Origin: Yponomeuta sedellus
Taxonomy: Eukaryota > Arthropoda > Insecta > Lepidoptera > Yponomeutidae
DNA length: 64,000 nt
Direction of reading: 5' to 3'
NCBI GenBank assembly: GCA_934045075.1
Contig: OW203731.1
Location: 11,633,198-11,697,197 of the forward strand
Under the pieces are notes generated by a model. The model worked only from the letters and a program-made list of their open reading frames with translations. It was not told the DNA's origin and did no database searches. This document shows positions 9,990-19,199 of this stretch, piece by piece (the first letter of the stretch is position 1; each line of letters begins with the position of its first letter). A program made the translations under genes and the position numbers.

Positions 9990-10625
9990 TTCTAATTAAA
10001 TAAATAACATTCATGGACATATTACACAGATCTCGTTAGCCCTATACTAAGTTCAACTAAATGATTATACTATTTTTATTTTTAATGCACTTACCCGTGC
10101 TAAGGACAAATTTAAAAACCTATTTAGATGCTAAAAATTTCACCCATGCCGGGATTCGAACCCGCAACCTCTGGCTATCCGTGCCAGCGCTCTACCAATT
10201 GAGCCAATGGGCGACTCACCGGCATCAGTGAAATTTCGAACTTCTTTACACTATTCTCTGTATTACGTACAGGCAGCGACATCTGGCTTAAGCAAATTGC
10301 ATCACTTACAGCCCTACCTTCTTTGCAGTTAGGTTTAACATCGGAACGATATCACTGTACCCACATGATTATACTATTTTTATTTTTAATGCACTTACCC
10401 GTGCTAAGGACAAATTTAAAAACCTATTTAGAGTTACAACTAAATGACTTGTGTCATAGGTGCTAACTCGACGATAGATTTAATACAATAAATACATAGA
10501 TAACATCCAAGACCCGAGACAAACTAGAAAAGTTCGTTTCCTACTTTGACCCGGCCAGGGATCGAACCCGAGACCTTCGGTTTCACAGTCAGCGTGCCAA
10601 ACCGCTGCACCACCGAGGCCGTCGT
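9990..10625 (-). repeat. tRNA-headed SINE (minus), interrupted by family T
   Basis: Read on minus, the head (GGTGGTGCAGCGGTTTGGC as A-box region, GGGTTCGATCCC as B box near 10560) is followed by the body GTCTCGGGTCTTGGATG and GTCGAGTTAGCACC, and by the tail ATTACACAGATCTCG in plus sense. The same body occurs on plus at 20548-20745. The body is split at 10064/10437. Confidence 0.7.
10065..10436 (-). repeat. Family T repeat nested in a SINE
   Basis: This insertion of about 372 bp is flanked by CAACTAAATGA at 10054-10064 and 10437-10447. It carries the minus-strand tRNA-like core (GGGATTCGAACCCGC, GCCAGCGCTCTACCAATTG read on plus). A 65-bp segment containing TAATGCACTTACCCGTGC is present at both ends as a direct repeat. 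The 11-bp duplication points to LINE-mediated insertion rather than cut-and-paste transposition. Confidence 0.8.
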
Positions 10626-11093
10626 TAGTAGTATAACAAGAATTTCAACTAAACAACAACCAGTAGGTATCAGTAGCTACATTTAACAAGATCTAAATAA
10701 ACAAAGGAGGTAAAATCTGCTCTCTAGAGTGTCATTTGGAACGAAACCACGGAATACTAATACACCACGGTATAATAATATCGAAAGCCTACGCCCATGC
10801 AGCTGCGGCACAGCAACACGGCATGAAAAGTGACTCCCAAGGCCGCTCTCTGCAAAACCTTAACATTTTACAATTATAGCAACGGTCGGCGACAGCAAAA
10901 AATAAATCATTTACAGCAAATTATTCTGTATCGATGGAATTACCCGCCCAATTACTTGTATAAGAGGTTTTAACGACATGGGTGTCGTTATTCTAAATAA
11001 CCGTATTTAACGCCTGAAAATTATTGGTTAAGTATAATAGACAATAGAAACCTTTTTTATAATAATATTGTTAATATTTCTTAAACAAGAAGC

Positions 11094-11290
11094 GGTGGTA
11101 GCGGAGCGGTAGAATGCTGGCTTCTCAATCGGGAGGTCGTGAGTTCGAAACTCGGCAAGTTATGTGTATTTTTGAGGCTATAGTAGCAATACCACTCGCT
11201 AAATGTGAAGGAAAACATCACAAGCAAACCCTAGTATCTGAAGTGTTAACATACCTCAGCGCTTGTTACGTACAATGACCGAACTATGAG
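11094..11290 (+). repeat. tRNA-headed SINE
   Basis: The A-box region GGTAGCGGAGCGGTAGAATG and B box GAGTTCGAAACTC are followed by the body GAAGGAAAACATCACAAG and ACCTCAGCGCTTGTTACG. The same body occurs at 13201, 33238 (minus), 37690, 54405 and 61295. The acceptor stem does not pair well, so it is not called as a tRNA gene. Confidence 0.65.
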
Positions 11291-11299
11291 GCTAAGGGC

Positions 11300-11435
11300 C
11301 ACTTTCTGAATTGAGAATTTCGCTAAGTAAATACTTAACTGTAGTACTGTCTCTACGAATTTCTCAGCAAAAAGCGAGACAGAACGTTACTTAAAGGATT
11401 TATTTAGTTACATTTTCAATTGATTAACAGGTCCT
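11300..11435. repeat. Short MITE-like repeat
   Basis: The copy starts near TGAATTGAGAATTTCGC, includes CTAAGTAAATACTTAA and GACAGAACGTTACTT, and ends in a loosely inverted copy of the start. Related copies lie at 14223-14310, 25136-25268 and 39060-39187. Confidence 0.5.
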
Positions 11436-11584
11436 AAGTGCAGAAATCTCAGGAGTTATTTTTTACGGACGCATTCTTGGACAAAATATGGTAGAAATTA
11501 ACTAAAAATACAAGAATCAGCAGTTCTCGCTCCATAGTTTTGCCATCTTGCGTTATAATTAAGTGATTTCTTTATTTACGTAAT

Positions 11585-11790
11585 ATCAACTCATGCTTGT
11601 ATCCGGTGGGGTAGGCAGAAACCAGGATTTGCCAATTCCTGCATACTTTTTAACTTGCCCTTTACTAAAGGAATGCAACATACAACCTCTATTTAGCCGA
11701 TATATTTCTTTCGTCACTGTTTCTTTCTTCATTCTTTGAATATATCCAAACCAAAACGTTTAATTATTTCATAGTTTGATTGAGTAACAT
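11585..11790 (-). repeat. Degraded RTE-like LINE 3' coding remnant
   Basis: Segments such as TGTATCCGGTGGGGTAGGCA and ATATATTTCTTTCGTCAC match the better preserved copies at 39262-39690 and 56555-56960, with many changes. No open frame remains. Confidence 0.45.
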
Positions 11791-12137
11791 TCTAAATATC
11801 TTTACACACTTTCATATTTATAATATTAGTATGATAAAAATTTCTATAGATATAATGTTATTTCATGGTCTATGTAAATGTCGTTATTTCTGATTGTGGC
11901 GCAATTTGAAACTACGTGGAAAGTAGAGGAGCTGCAAATAAATATAATGCAAATATAAGATCCGAAGCAAAGATGCAAAGACCGTACCTACCGTACTGTA
12001 ACTAGTAGCATTTTTTACATCACGTGAGACTTACACGTACGTACTTTTAAAAAATATCTCTGCAGTTCCTTAAAAAAACGACTTGTGACTCCGCGAACCC
12101 GTTGAACTTGACTTTCATTTCAGTGGCGAGACGGACG

Positions 12138-12217
12138 TATAAAAACATATCTCGCATCGAAGAAAGCATCAGTCTACCGCTTCGTCTCTCGTCCGTTACT
12201 GAACCAACACAGACCAC
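12138..12217 (+). promoter_or_regulatory. Core promoter and leader of cuticle gene 12222
   Basis: TATAAAAA at 12138-12145 lies 33 nt before the A of the initiator TCAGTC (A at 12171). The leader motif CAACACAGACCAC is at 12205-12217. The predicted 5' UTR is 51 nt with no intron. Confidence 0.75.
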
Positions 12218-12221
12218 GACA

Positions 12222-12878
12222 ATGAACTCGCTGGTGGTGTTGTTCTCTGTGCTGGCGCTGGCCGCCGCCAAGCCTTCCGTGTCTCTCCTGGAGAGCCCAC
12301 TGCTCACGAGCTACGCAGCGCCGGCGCTCTATGCCGCTCCCGCCGCCGTCTCCCACCAGTCCCGAATTGACATCAAGTCATCCCCTGCATACGTGGCTGC
12401 CGCCCCCGTCGCCCCTTTGGCATACGCCGCGCCCGCTGTTTATGCTGCGCCAGCCATCGTCGCCGCTCCAGCTGCCGTATCGCACCAGTCCCGCATTGAC
12501 ATCAAATCATCCCCAGCCATCGTGGAGACCGCCATCGCCACTGCCCCCGTGGCCTACAGCGCGCCTATCTTCAAAACTTACGCTGCGCACGCTGCCATCG
12601 CTGCCCCCGCATACGCGGCGCCTATTGTCACCGGCCCGGCTGTCCCGCTGGACACCCCTGAAGTAATTGCCGCTCGTGCTGCTCACTTCGAAGCCAAGGC
12701 CCTCGCCAGCGGGCACCTGATCCACAAGCGCTCTGCTTCCATCTTTGCTGCCCCTTACTACTCCACCTACGCCGCGCCCCTCACCTACTCCCACTCCTAC
12801 GCGTATGCCGCGCCCCTTCACACTGTGTCCTACTCGGCTCCACTCATCACCAAGGCTTACGGCGTGCACCCCTGGTAA
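12222..12878 (+). CDS. Low-complexity cuticular protein, 218 aa
   Basis: A probable secreted structural protein of the cuticle. The ATG at 12222 is chosen over an in-frame upstream extension because it opens a signal peptide (MNSLVVLFSVLALAAA, about 1-16) and follows the shared leader motif. Two copies of AVSHQSRIDIKSSPA lie at about 42-56 and 85-99 between AAPA-rich stretches. VPLDTPEVIAARAAHFEAKA is at 141-160, HKRS at 168-171, then Tyr-rich AAPL repeats and the C-terminus GVHPW. An AATAAA signal is at 12966. It has no RR chitin-binding consensus, so chitin contact, if any, is unproven. The GC-rich third positions create long shadow frames on both strands. It is close to the 15657 gene in its PLDTPEV motif and HPW end. 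Confidence 0.9.
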   Translation: MNSLVVLFSVLALAAAKPSVSLLESPLLTSYAAPALYAAPAAVSHQSRIDIKSSPAYVAAAPVAPLAYAAPAVYAAPAIVAAPAAVSHQSRIDIKSSPAIVETAIATAPVAYSAPIFKTYAAHAAIAAPAYAAPIVTGPAVPLDTPEVIAARAAHFEAKALASGHLIHKRSASIFAAPYYSTYAAPLTYSHSYAYAAPLHTVSYSAPLITKAYGVHPW

Positions 12879-13200
12879 ACGTCAGCACAGGAATGAGGAG
12901 TCTTCTGTACTCCTCGGTTCAGAACTGACCAATGACTGAGATTGTAACGCTTGTAAATATTACTTAATAAAGAATATTTGCTTATAATTTCATGTTTTTG
13001 TTCCTTACTAATATAAAACTTCTCTCTACCACGCATATTTGACCCGTTCACTTACTGTAATATATATCTTCAGGGATGAATTCAATATATCTTCCCAGCC
13101 GTAACATCACGGGACGAAGTAGCCATAATAGTAGCTGACCTCCGATAGGAGAACGTACCAAAAAAGAAGTGTATCTACAAATTAAAAAAAACTTTATTTA

Positions 13201-13482
13201 ATCGTGGGTAGAACAATGAACTCAGAAGCGGGAGACTCAGGTTCGATTCCCAGTGCGGCATGTACCAAAACCTTGTTTTCTAAGTTATGTATAATTGTCA
13301 GGTAATAGTAGCAATGCCACTTGCTGACGGTAAAGGAAAACATCGTAGGAAAACCTGAGTGTCGGAGTTGTTCAAATACCTCAGCGCTTGAAATTGCCAA
13401 TCCGCGGTGGGCACTCGTGGTAATTTAAGCTCATACTCTCTCTCTGAGAGAAGGCATGTGCCCTGCAGTGGGACTTATCATG
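13201..13482 (+). repeat. tRNA-headed SINE
   Basis: The B box GGTTCGATTCCC is followed by the body AAAGGAAAACATCGTAGG, CCTCAGCGCTTGAAATTGCC and the tail CCCTGCAGTGGGACTTAT. The SINE abuts a 5S-headed SINE on its right. Confidence 0.65.
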
Positions 13483-13489
13483 AACCTAT

Positions 13490-13830
13490 TATGTCCCTAA
13501 CGAGGGGCACGGGTCTCTTCCCTGAGGAAGGTATAGGCCATACTCCACCAAGGAGGCCAGGTCCGAATTGTTGGAGGCTTGCATGACAAGTCTTACTGTC
13601 AGAAGTTTTCAAGCCGCCCTAAGGCCTCTGACATGGCTTAACGACTGCCATCTAACGACGACAGCCGGCACCAACTGCTTAACGTGCCTTGCGAAGCACG
13701 GAACCGCTCGGAAAAATGCCACTAGCGTTAGTCATAGACGATTTACCCATACATGCACTGAACGCGTCCTGTGTTGCTTAATCTTCGTGATCGTTTAATA
13801 CCACTCAGGTCGGCGGCGCTACGAGCGGTT
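13490..13830 (-). repeat. 5S-rRNA-headed SINE, minus strand
   Basis: Full-length copy. On minus the 5S-like head is at 13735-13830 and the body ends in GGGAAGAGACCCGTGCCCCT. It includes the diagnostic GGCATTTTTCCGAGCG and GCAAGGCACGTTAAGC blocks. Confidence 0.75.
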
Positions 13831-13867
13831 CAACATTAAATATATATAAACATAACAAAAAAAGTCA

Positions 13868-13975
13868 ATCGTAAATCAATCAGCCTGTACTTGTCTACTG
13901 CTGGACTTAGGCCTCTCCCAAGACACGCCACTTCCTTCTATTCTCGGCCATCTTCGGCGTCCTACACTGGCTTGC
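13868..13975 (-). repeat. RTE-like LINE fragment
   Basis: The text CTACTGCTGGACTTAGGCCT followed by CACGCCACTTCC and TCTCGGCC resembles the widely repeated lepidopteran LINE segment also seen at 34885-35060. Identification is from familiarity with this repeat class, not from a search. Confidence 0.4.
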
Positions 13976-14520
13976 CAGAATTTATTTCATAGTAAATGTA
14001 TTGAGTTGAAGCTGGCTAAGCAGTTAAAATCAACTAAAAAAGGTGCCCGTGCTATTACTTCGTTGCTACGGGAAAGAAGGATAAACGAAATTATTTTTTC
14101 AGGATAATGAAATGAAAAGGTTTTATTTTATTTCAAAGTAGCGCAGAAACTGCGGCTTAATGAAAGTTACAATTCAAACTAGGTGATAAACAAAGGGAAT
14201 TACTACTGAAATTATGATTTTACTCTAGAGAATATACTAACAGTTCATATCAGAGAAATCTGTAGAGTAGAGTATTTAATTAGTTAAATTCTCAATTCAG
14301 AAACCGTGGTAATTAGTAATGCATTTAACTCTTTTTACTATAGTAAATAACACAAAAAAATACGTTAAGGTGCATTTGGAGACCATTCACGTTATGGTTA
14401 TATATTTAGAATATTTTATGGTGTAAGGTTAAGTCAATTCAATTCAAGTTATTTCATCGTAAAAAAATTACATTCTGTTTGCTGAATGTCAATGTACAAT
14501 GTAAAATGTAAGCCGCTGCC
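13976..14520. other. Intergenic with a MITE remnant
   Basis: AT-rich. Positions 14223-14310 resemble the short MITE seen at 11300 and 25136 (AATTCTCAATTCAGAAACC). No gene seen. Confidence 0.4.
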
Positions 14521-14804
14521 TTCGGACCGTATTGTAGTAGAGAAAAAGGCAGCGGGAAAAAAAGCACTCGGACCATCTTTTCTCAAGTTATTTTAAAAAA
14601 AAAACATCAATTTTATTGCCACCTAAACGTTTCAAAAGATTTCATGATTGCCATCAATAACTTTAAATGCCAAGCATTAGTTAAGTGTCTTACAAAAATA
14701 AGGAAAAAATAAGTGCTGCGGCTGACACATGTACAGCACTCGTTCACGAGTATAACATTACACGCAGTTATAACATTACATTACTTTAAATAATTTTCTT
14801 TCAG
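14521..14804 (+). other. Copy of the intron-like segment at 790-1068
   Basis: The blocks GAGAAAAAGGCAGCGG, ACATCAATTTTATTGCC and ATTGCCATCAATAACTTT recur in order, with an acceptor-like TTTTCTTTCAG ending at 14804, about the same distance from the blocks as at 1068. No cuticle-like exon follows the AG, so it may be the relic of a decayed intron-bearing paralogue. Confidence 0.5.
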
Positions 14805-15573
14805 GTACACTGACGGTAGTAACTGCCTACGTAATATGGTAATGAGGTCGAACTTGGATTAAGCATTAAAATACCACTTGCATGAAACAGGTCCTTATTA
14901 TTGCAAGCTCATTTGAATGAGACCACTAATTGTACGGACAAGGCAATGAAGCCTGACATTTCAAAGATCAATGATGGTAAAAATAAAACTGCTTTTTATC
15001 TGCAGTTCAACTAATATAATAGGCAAAAGGTATGGCTTTACTTGTTCCTTAGATGAATATTTTACATGAAAATAATATTTTTATTTTGCCTCTTAAGTGC
15101 CCCACGGCTGGGCAAAGGCCTCATATTTCACTACAAAATAATCTGAAGCATTTTCTTCGGCGTAAAACTTTACTTCTTCTGAAAATTCGATAAAAAGTAC
15201 CACGTTTAAGTTTTGTTTTGCTGACTACGGAAGGAACGGTTAAGATAGATTCAAAAATACTGTACTTGCCGTCCTTCTCTTAAACGATATTTCTCTATGA
15301 TGCACCCTCTCCCTTAACTCTGTTTTATATGTAAACGAAGAACCATAGCGCAGTCGGCGAAGAGTGAGCTCATCTACATAAAATATTATTCATACCTTGA
15401 AAAAGCACACGCACTGTTTGCGATTGCGGAAGCTTCCGTGTTGTGAAAAAAAAGTATTTGCGTATCAAAATAATTATGTACATATATCTAGCGCCCAGAC
15501 ACGCGCCGGTAGTATCAGGCCATTTGAAGGTGATTGTTTGGCATTATTGTTAATCATTCGTTAGACGGGTAAG
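14805..15573. other. Intergenic upstream of cuticle gene 15657
   Basis: AT-rich. A short LINE-like remnant (CCCCACGGCTGGGCAAAGGC) lies near 15100. No gene seen. Confidence 0.4.
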
Positions 15574-15655
15574 TATATAAGCATCAATTTGGGTGACAGC
15601 AGCATCAGTCGATCCGACTTCATCGTTTAGACAAGTCTAATACAACACAGACCAC
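15574..15655 (+). promoter_or_regulatory. Core promoter and leader of cuticle gene 15657
   Basis: TATATAAG at 15574-15581, initiator TCAGTC with its A at 15607 (33 nt downstream), and leader motif CAACACAGACCAC at 15643-15655 directly before AATG. Confidence 0.78.
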
Positions 15656-15656
15656 A

Positions 15657-16220
15657 ATGTTCAAGCTGGTGGTGTTGTTCTCCGTAGTGGCGCTGGCGGC
15701 GGCCAAGCCAGGGTTGGCGCCTGTGGCATACAGCGCTGCCGTGCCAGCCGTCAGCTCAGTGTCGCAGTACAGTAGCAGCGTGGTGCACGGCGCCCCTGCT
15801 GTATACAGCGCCCCCGCTGTCTACAGTGCTCCCGCAGTCTACAGTGCTCCCGCCGTGTACAGTGCTCCCGCCGTGTACAGCCCCGCAGTGGCACTAGCGC
15901 AGCCACCGCACTCGCCCGCCGTCGTGCTGGACGCCGTCCGTGGAGTCCCACTTGACACGCCCGAGGTTGTCGCTGCACGTGCCGCCCACTACCAGGCTAA
16001 GGCTCTGTCCGGTGTGCACCATCTTGGCAAACGCTCGCTGGCCTACAGCGTGGCTCCGGTGGCCTACAGCGCGCCCCTCGCTTACAGCGCGTCCCTCGCC
16101 TACAGCGCCCCTGTCGTATCTGCGTACTCTAGCCCAGTGGTCTCGGCCTACTCCCCCGTGGTGGCATCGCCCTACGCCGCCCACGTCATCCCCAAGGCCT
16201 ACAGCGTACACCCCTGGTAA
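15657..16220 (+). CDS. Low-complexity cuticular protein, 187 aa
   Basis: Signal peptide MFKLVVLFSVVALAAA (1-16) then KPGLAPVAYSA. Five tandem AVYSAP units lie at about 48-75. QPPHSPAVVLD leads into VPLDTPEVVAARAAHYQAKA at 98-116, GKRS at 124-127, then AYSAP/AYSxPVV repeats and the end YSVHPW. It has no clean SHQSRVD motif; AVSSVSQYSSSVVHGAPA at about 31-48 occupies its place and may be a divergent version. An AATAAA lies at 16298. The ATG is supported by the leader motif ending two bases upstream. It is probably an extracellular cuticle component; composition and motifs place it with the 12222 gene. Confidence 0.9.
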   Translation: MFKLVVLFSVVALAAAKPGLAPVAYSAAVPAVSSVSQYSSSVVHGAPAVYSAPAVYSAPAVYSAPAVYSAPAVYSPAVALAQPPHSPAVVLDAVRGVPLDTPEVVAARAAHYQAKALSGVHHLGKRSLAYSVAPVAYSAPLAYSASLAYSAPVVSAYSSPVVSAYSPVVASPYAAHVIPKAYSVHPW

Positions 16221-16409
16221 ATTTACATTCATTATGTAAGGTTCGATTCCGACCTTTTATGATTTAAGCGATGTATGTAACGAAATTGCACTGCCAAAAT
16301 AAACGATATAGAATTCATAAATTGTAGACTTATTTCGGTAATTTTCACATGGTTTCGTAGATATATTGTCAGCCATACGAAAACTTGTGAACAAACCTTT
16401 TTTTTTGTC

Positions 16410-16530
16410 CCGGCGAAACCGGCGTGCGTGCTTTCAACGACTACTAAACGTTGATGAAGCGAAGGTGATCTGTCAGGATCGTGGAAATGGCAGCCCCTGG
16501 CTTATCTGTCTACCCCTCTGGTATTCAGGT
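16410..16530 (+). repeat. RTE-like LINE C-terminal remnant
   Basis: Encodes RRNRRACFQRLLNVDEAKV then ICQDRG on plus, the same protein end as the minus-strand copies at 39262 and 56555. Only the last about 40 codons remain. Confidence 0.7.
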
Positions 16531-17192
16531 GACTTTATGTTGTTGTTGCGTGCACTCTACGCGTGATTTTGTGACTACAAAAATGTAAAAGTTTACATAC
16601 AAAGGTCTGTACTACAACGTGTCAGCAGGTTTATTCAGTAAGCGACTTTCCCTGGATTTAAAAATCTATTTTGAAAGGAACGATCGAATTTAAGGAATAA
16701 AACTTAAGCTTGAGTATTTTTTTAACTTACGAAACAATGAAATGACCTAGAACTAGAAATATTTCAACAATTTTTATCAACCGGCTTATTGACATCCAGG
16801 GAAAGTGTATTCACCACAGGTTGATATTATTCATTATGAACTGGGCGGTAAATATACAAACAAGATCTATGTCTTGTTTTACCTGCAAAGCAATTAACGC
16901 ATTGGATATTCATATACGAGTAAATACAGCGATAAAAATGTCACAGAGATTTCAATTTATCTAAAAGATAAGTGCTAACAACTGGTTTACATATCTATAA
17001 TTACGTGTTAGAATGATTTTCTAAGTAGTCTAGTAGTAAAACTTTACTTATAGAATATAACATACATATTCACAAGATAATAATTTATTTGCTGCTATAA
17101 CATATTTAGACACATATCTTTCATCTATCCTATTGTGTTTGCTGTTATACATAAAATCGTCAAAACTACTTCCTACCTCTCAATATTTTTTT
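16531..17192. other. Intergenic and 3' region of the 17193 gene
   Basis: AT-rich. A minus-strand AATAAA (TTTATT at 17084-17089) could serve the gene at 17193. Nothing else recognised. Confidence 0.4.
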
Positions 17193-17582
17193 TTAGTACA
17201 AAGATCCGTATTGCAGTCCATGCCCATAGGGTACTGGATAAACAGACTTATGTAGGAGCGGCGTGACGGGAATCAGTGGAGCAGCTATTAGCGATTTTAC
17301 TAAAGGCACTACTGAAGAATGCACATCGTGGCGGTACTGGTGGGACACTGCTACTGGAGCGGCATGCGCAACTGGAGCTACAAGGTGCGGAGATCTCTTC
17401 AAGATGTGATGCACCATGGGCTTGGCGTATCCATGACCGTAGAGTCCGTGATGCAGGAACGGGTACGGTGCTACAGCCAGCGGCGCCGCGTGCACGCCCC
17501 AGGGAACTGCTGGTACCACGGGCACCACCGCATGCCCTTGGCACAAAGCCAGGAAAGCCAGGAGAACTGCAAGCCGGTACAT
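17193..17582 (-). CDS. Small cuticular protein, 129 aa
   Basis: Signal peptide MYRLAVLLAFLALCQG (about 1-16), then a Val/Pro-rich segment (AVVPVVPAVPWGVHAAP), a His/Gly/Tyr stretch (HHGLYGHGYAKP), LKRS at 61-64, and a single divergent motif AVSHQYRHDVHSS at 78-90 in place of AVSHQSRVDVRSS. The C-terminus is Pro/Tyr-rich and ends in SLY. It lacks both the PLDT motif and the common leader motif, so it is an outlying member, but its promoter has the same geometry as its neighbours. It probably encodes a cuticle component. A GC-rich antisense frame on plus is taken as a shadow. Confidence 0.85.
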   Translation of the reverse strand: MYRLAVLLAFLALCQGHAVVPVVPAVPWGVHAAPLAVAPYPFLHHGLYGHGYAKPMVHHILKRSPHLVAPVAHAAPVAVSHQYRHDVHSSVVPLVKSLIAAPLIPVTPLLHKSVYPVPYGHGLQYGSLY

Positions 17583-17630
17583 CGTGATACTCGAGTTCGT
17601 GACAAGGGTTCTTGTCAGCTGCTAGGACTG

Positions 17631-17668
17631 GACTGATACCTGAAGCCGGAATGTTCAGGTTCTTATAG
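17631..17668 (-). promoter_or_regulatory. Core promoter of cuticle gene 17193
   Basis: On minus, TATAAGA begins at 17667 and the initiator TCAGTC has its A at 17634, 33 nt apart. The 5' UTR would be 52 nt. The shared leader motif is absent. Confidence 0.72.
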
Positions 17669-18636
17669 GAACAGTTGAATCATGGTGACAGTAAAGCGAA
17701 GGAAACTAAAAAATAAGCTCGTCACGGTGTTGAGTAAATTGATCGGTGACAATTGTTAGGGGAAATAGGTATGTCCGTTTTTTTATCGTTCACCTGAATG
17801 TATAGGCGCTAAATATTTCAGATAATTCATTGTGTATCTAGTCCGCGATTATAGAAAATATTACTCTAAAACAACGAGGTATACAATGTAATTACGAGTA
17901 TTTTGACAAAAAATATTCCGGGTTATTTACAGGTGGGTTTGTAATTTTCTGTCACTTTTATTTTACGACTTTTGATTTTTATTTTGGTCAATCTTTAATT
18001 TTTCCATTAAAAAAGGTATTGTACAGTTTTCTTGCTTTGATAAATAATTTTATTAACCATATTATAATTTTTTTATGCAGGACAACAAAAAATTAGTACT
18101 ATTAACAAAACCATGAATAGGTTAACCCAGACATTTCGAAAAAAATAAATCGAAGAAAAAACTGTAGCTTGACATAAACTTTATTTGTGGTCCCAATAAC
18201 CCAGTCATTTCAGCAACGTGTAACAGATTGAACTGCATTACTTAGACTTAATTTTAAGCTCTGATGGTTGCCGACTACAAAAAAGTAATTCTAAAGATAA
18301 CCTATGCTGTTTTTTTTTTAAAGTATGCGATTACTAGCTGGTTGGTAAAATACGAGCCCGCTAATACACCGAAAACTAGGAGCTTACTTATCTAACATTA
18401 GCTTGAGCTAAACAAACGTAATCCACACTTATAACGGCATCTCGCCACTACCACCGCACACATCAAATTCATCACGAATGCATCCGACACGTATCAATCA
18501 ATGACGGACCCACGGTGCATTGCTCAAACCTCGCTTGGGACCGAACCGAACAATGACGCAACGAGCCGGCTCATATCATGGCATCGGCCAAGAACTTGAA
18601 CTCGCCGCTTGCGGCCATCTTGTACCGTTACGCGAC
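17669..18636. other. Divergent intergenic region between two cuticle genes
   Basis: About 1 kb between the minus-strand gene at 17193 and the plus-strand gene at 18691. AT-rich with poly-T runs. It could hold shared regulatory sites, but I see no defined element. Confidence 0.4.
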
Positions 18637-18672
18637 TATAAAAACCGTGACGCCTCGACATTGCGCATCACT
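18637..18672 (+). promoter_or_regulatory. Core promoter of cuticle gene 18691
   Basis: TATAAAAA at 18637-18644 and initiator-like TCACTC with its A at 18670, 33 nt apart. The 5' UTR would be only 21 nt. No leader motif. Confidence 0.65.
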
Positions 18673-18690
18673 CGTTACGTCACAGTCAAG

Positions 18691-19113
18691 ATGTTGCTCT
18701 CCGTAGTATTCGCGTGCGCGTTAGCTCTGAGTGTTAACGCAGATATAGATCCGCTAATCTACGCAGCACCGAGCGCCGTGTCCCACCAATCTAGAGTCGA
18801 TATTAAACACTTTCCTGTATTCACGTCACCGCTGATTTACAGCCCGGGGGCGTTGCATGCCAGACACCCAGCGAGAGCTGTTTTGGCAAGTGAGACGGTG
18901 CTGACTCCGGTGATAGCAACCGACACAGTGCTCGCGCCGATCGCGTTCAGTTTCTTCCATAATCTGCCGCTGGCAAGAGCACTAAAGCATCCGATATCCA
19001 TTGAGAAGGCACAGGCGGAAGCTACAGCAAAAGACGCGATGACAAAGAATGAAGATACTTTGAGACTCATGGATGAGTCTGTAAACATCAAGGACAATAG
19101 TGCTCCTTCATAA
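18691..19113 (+). CDS. Divergent cuticular protein, 140 aa, acidic C-terminus
   Basis: The ATG at 18691 starts a signal peptide (MLLSVVFACALALSVNA, about 1-17) and lies just after the predicted transcription start, so the longer upstream frame is rejected. The mature protein begins DIDPLIYAAP and has one good motif AVSHQSRVDIKHFP at 29-42. After that it departs from the family: few AAPA repeats, no KRS dibasic site, no PLDT motif, and a helical, charged end (EKAQAEATAKDAMTKNEDT) finishing in NSAPS rather than an aromatic residue. An ATTAAA signal is at 19184. It may have a different place or job in the cuticle, or be under weaker constraint. Confidence 0.78.
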   Translation: MLLSVVFACALALSVNADIDPLIYAAPSAVSHQSRVDIKHFPVFTSPLIYSPGALHARHPARAVLASETVLTPVIATDTVLAPIAFSFFHNLPLARALKHPISIEKAQAEATAKDAMTKNEDTLRLMDESVNIKDNSAPS

Positions 19114-19199
19114 AGAGTTAAAACGTTAAGTAGGTATTATTCACTGACTGAAATTGTGTTCTTTGTAAATAGGCACATATTTTATTAAATCAATTTTAT

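Noticed and set aside
9990..10625. One single long transposon
   Set aside because: The duplicated CAACTAAATGA and the separate family memberships of host and insert show two nested repeats.
11094..11165. Possible tRNA gene
   Set aside because: B box and A-box region are present, but the flanks continue as a known SINE body repeated elsewhere in the window.
12102..12221. N-terminal extension of the 12222 cuticle protein
   Set aside because: It would precede the signal peptide and includes the TATA box and predicted start site. The ATG after the leader motif is preferred. The same reasoning applies to 18520-18690, 23069-23185, 28608-28658 and 53706-53753.
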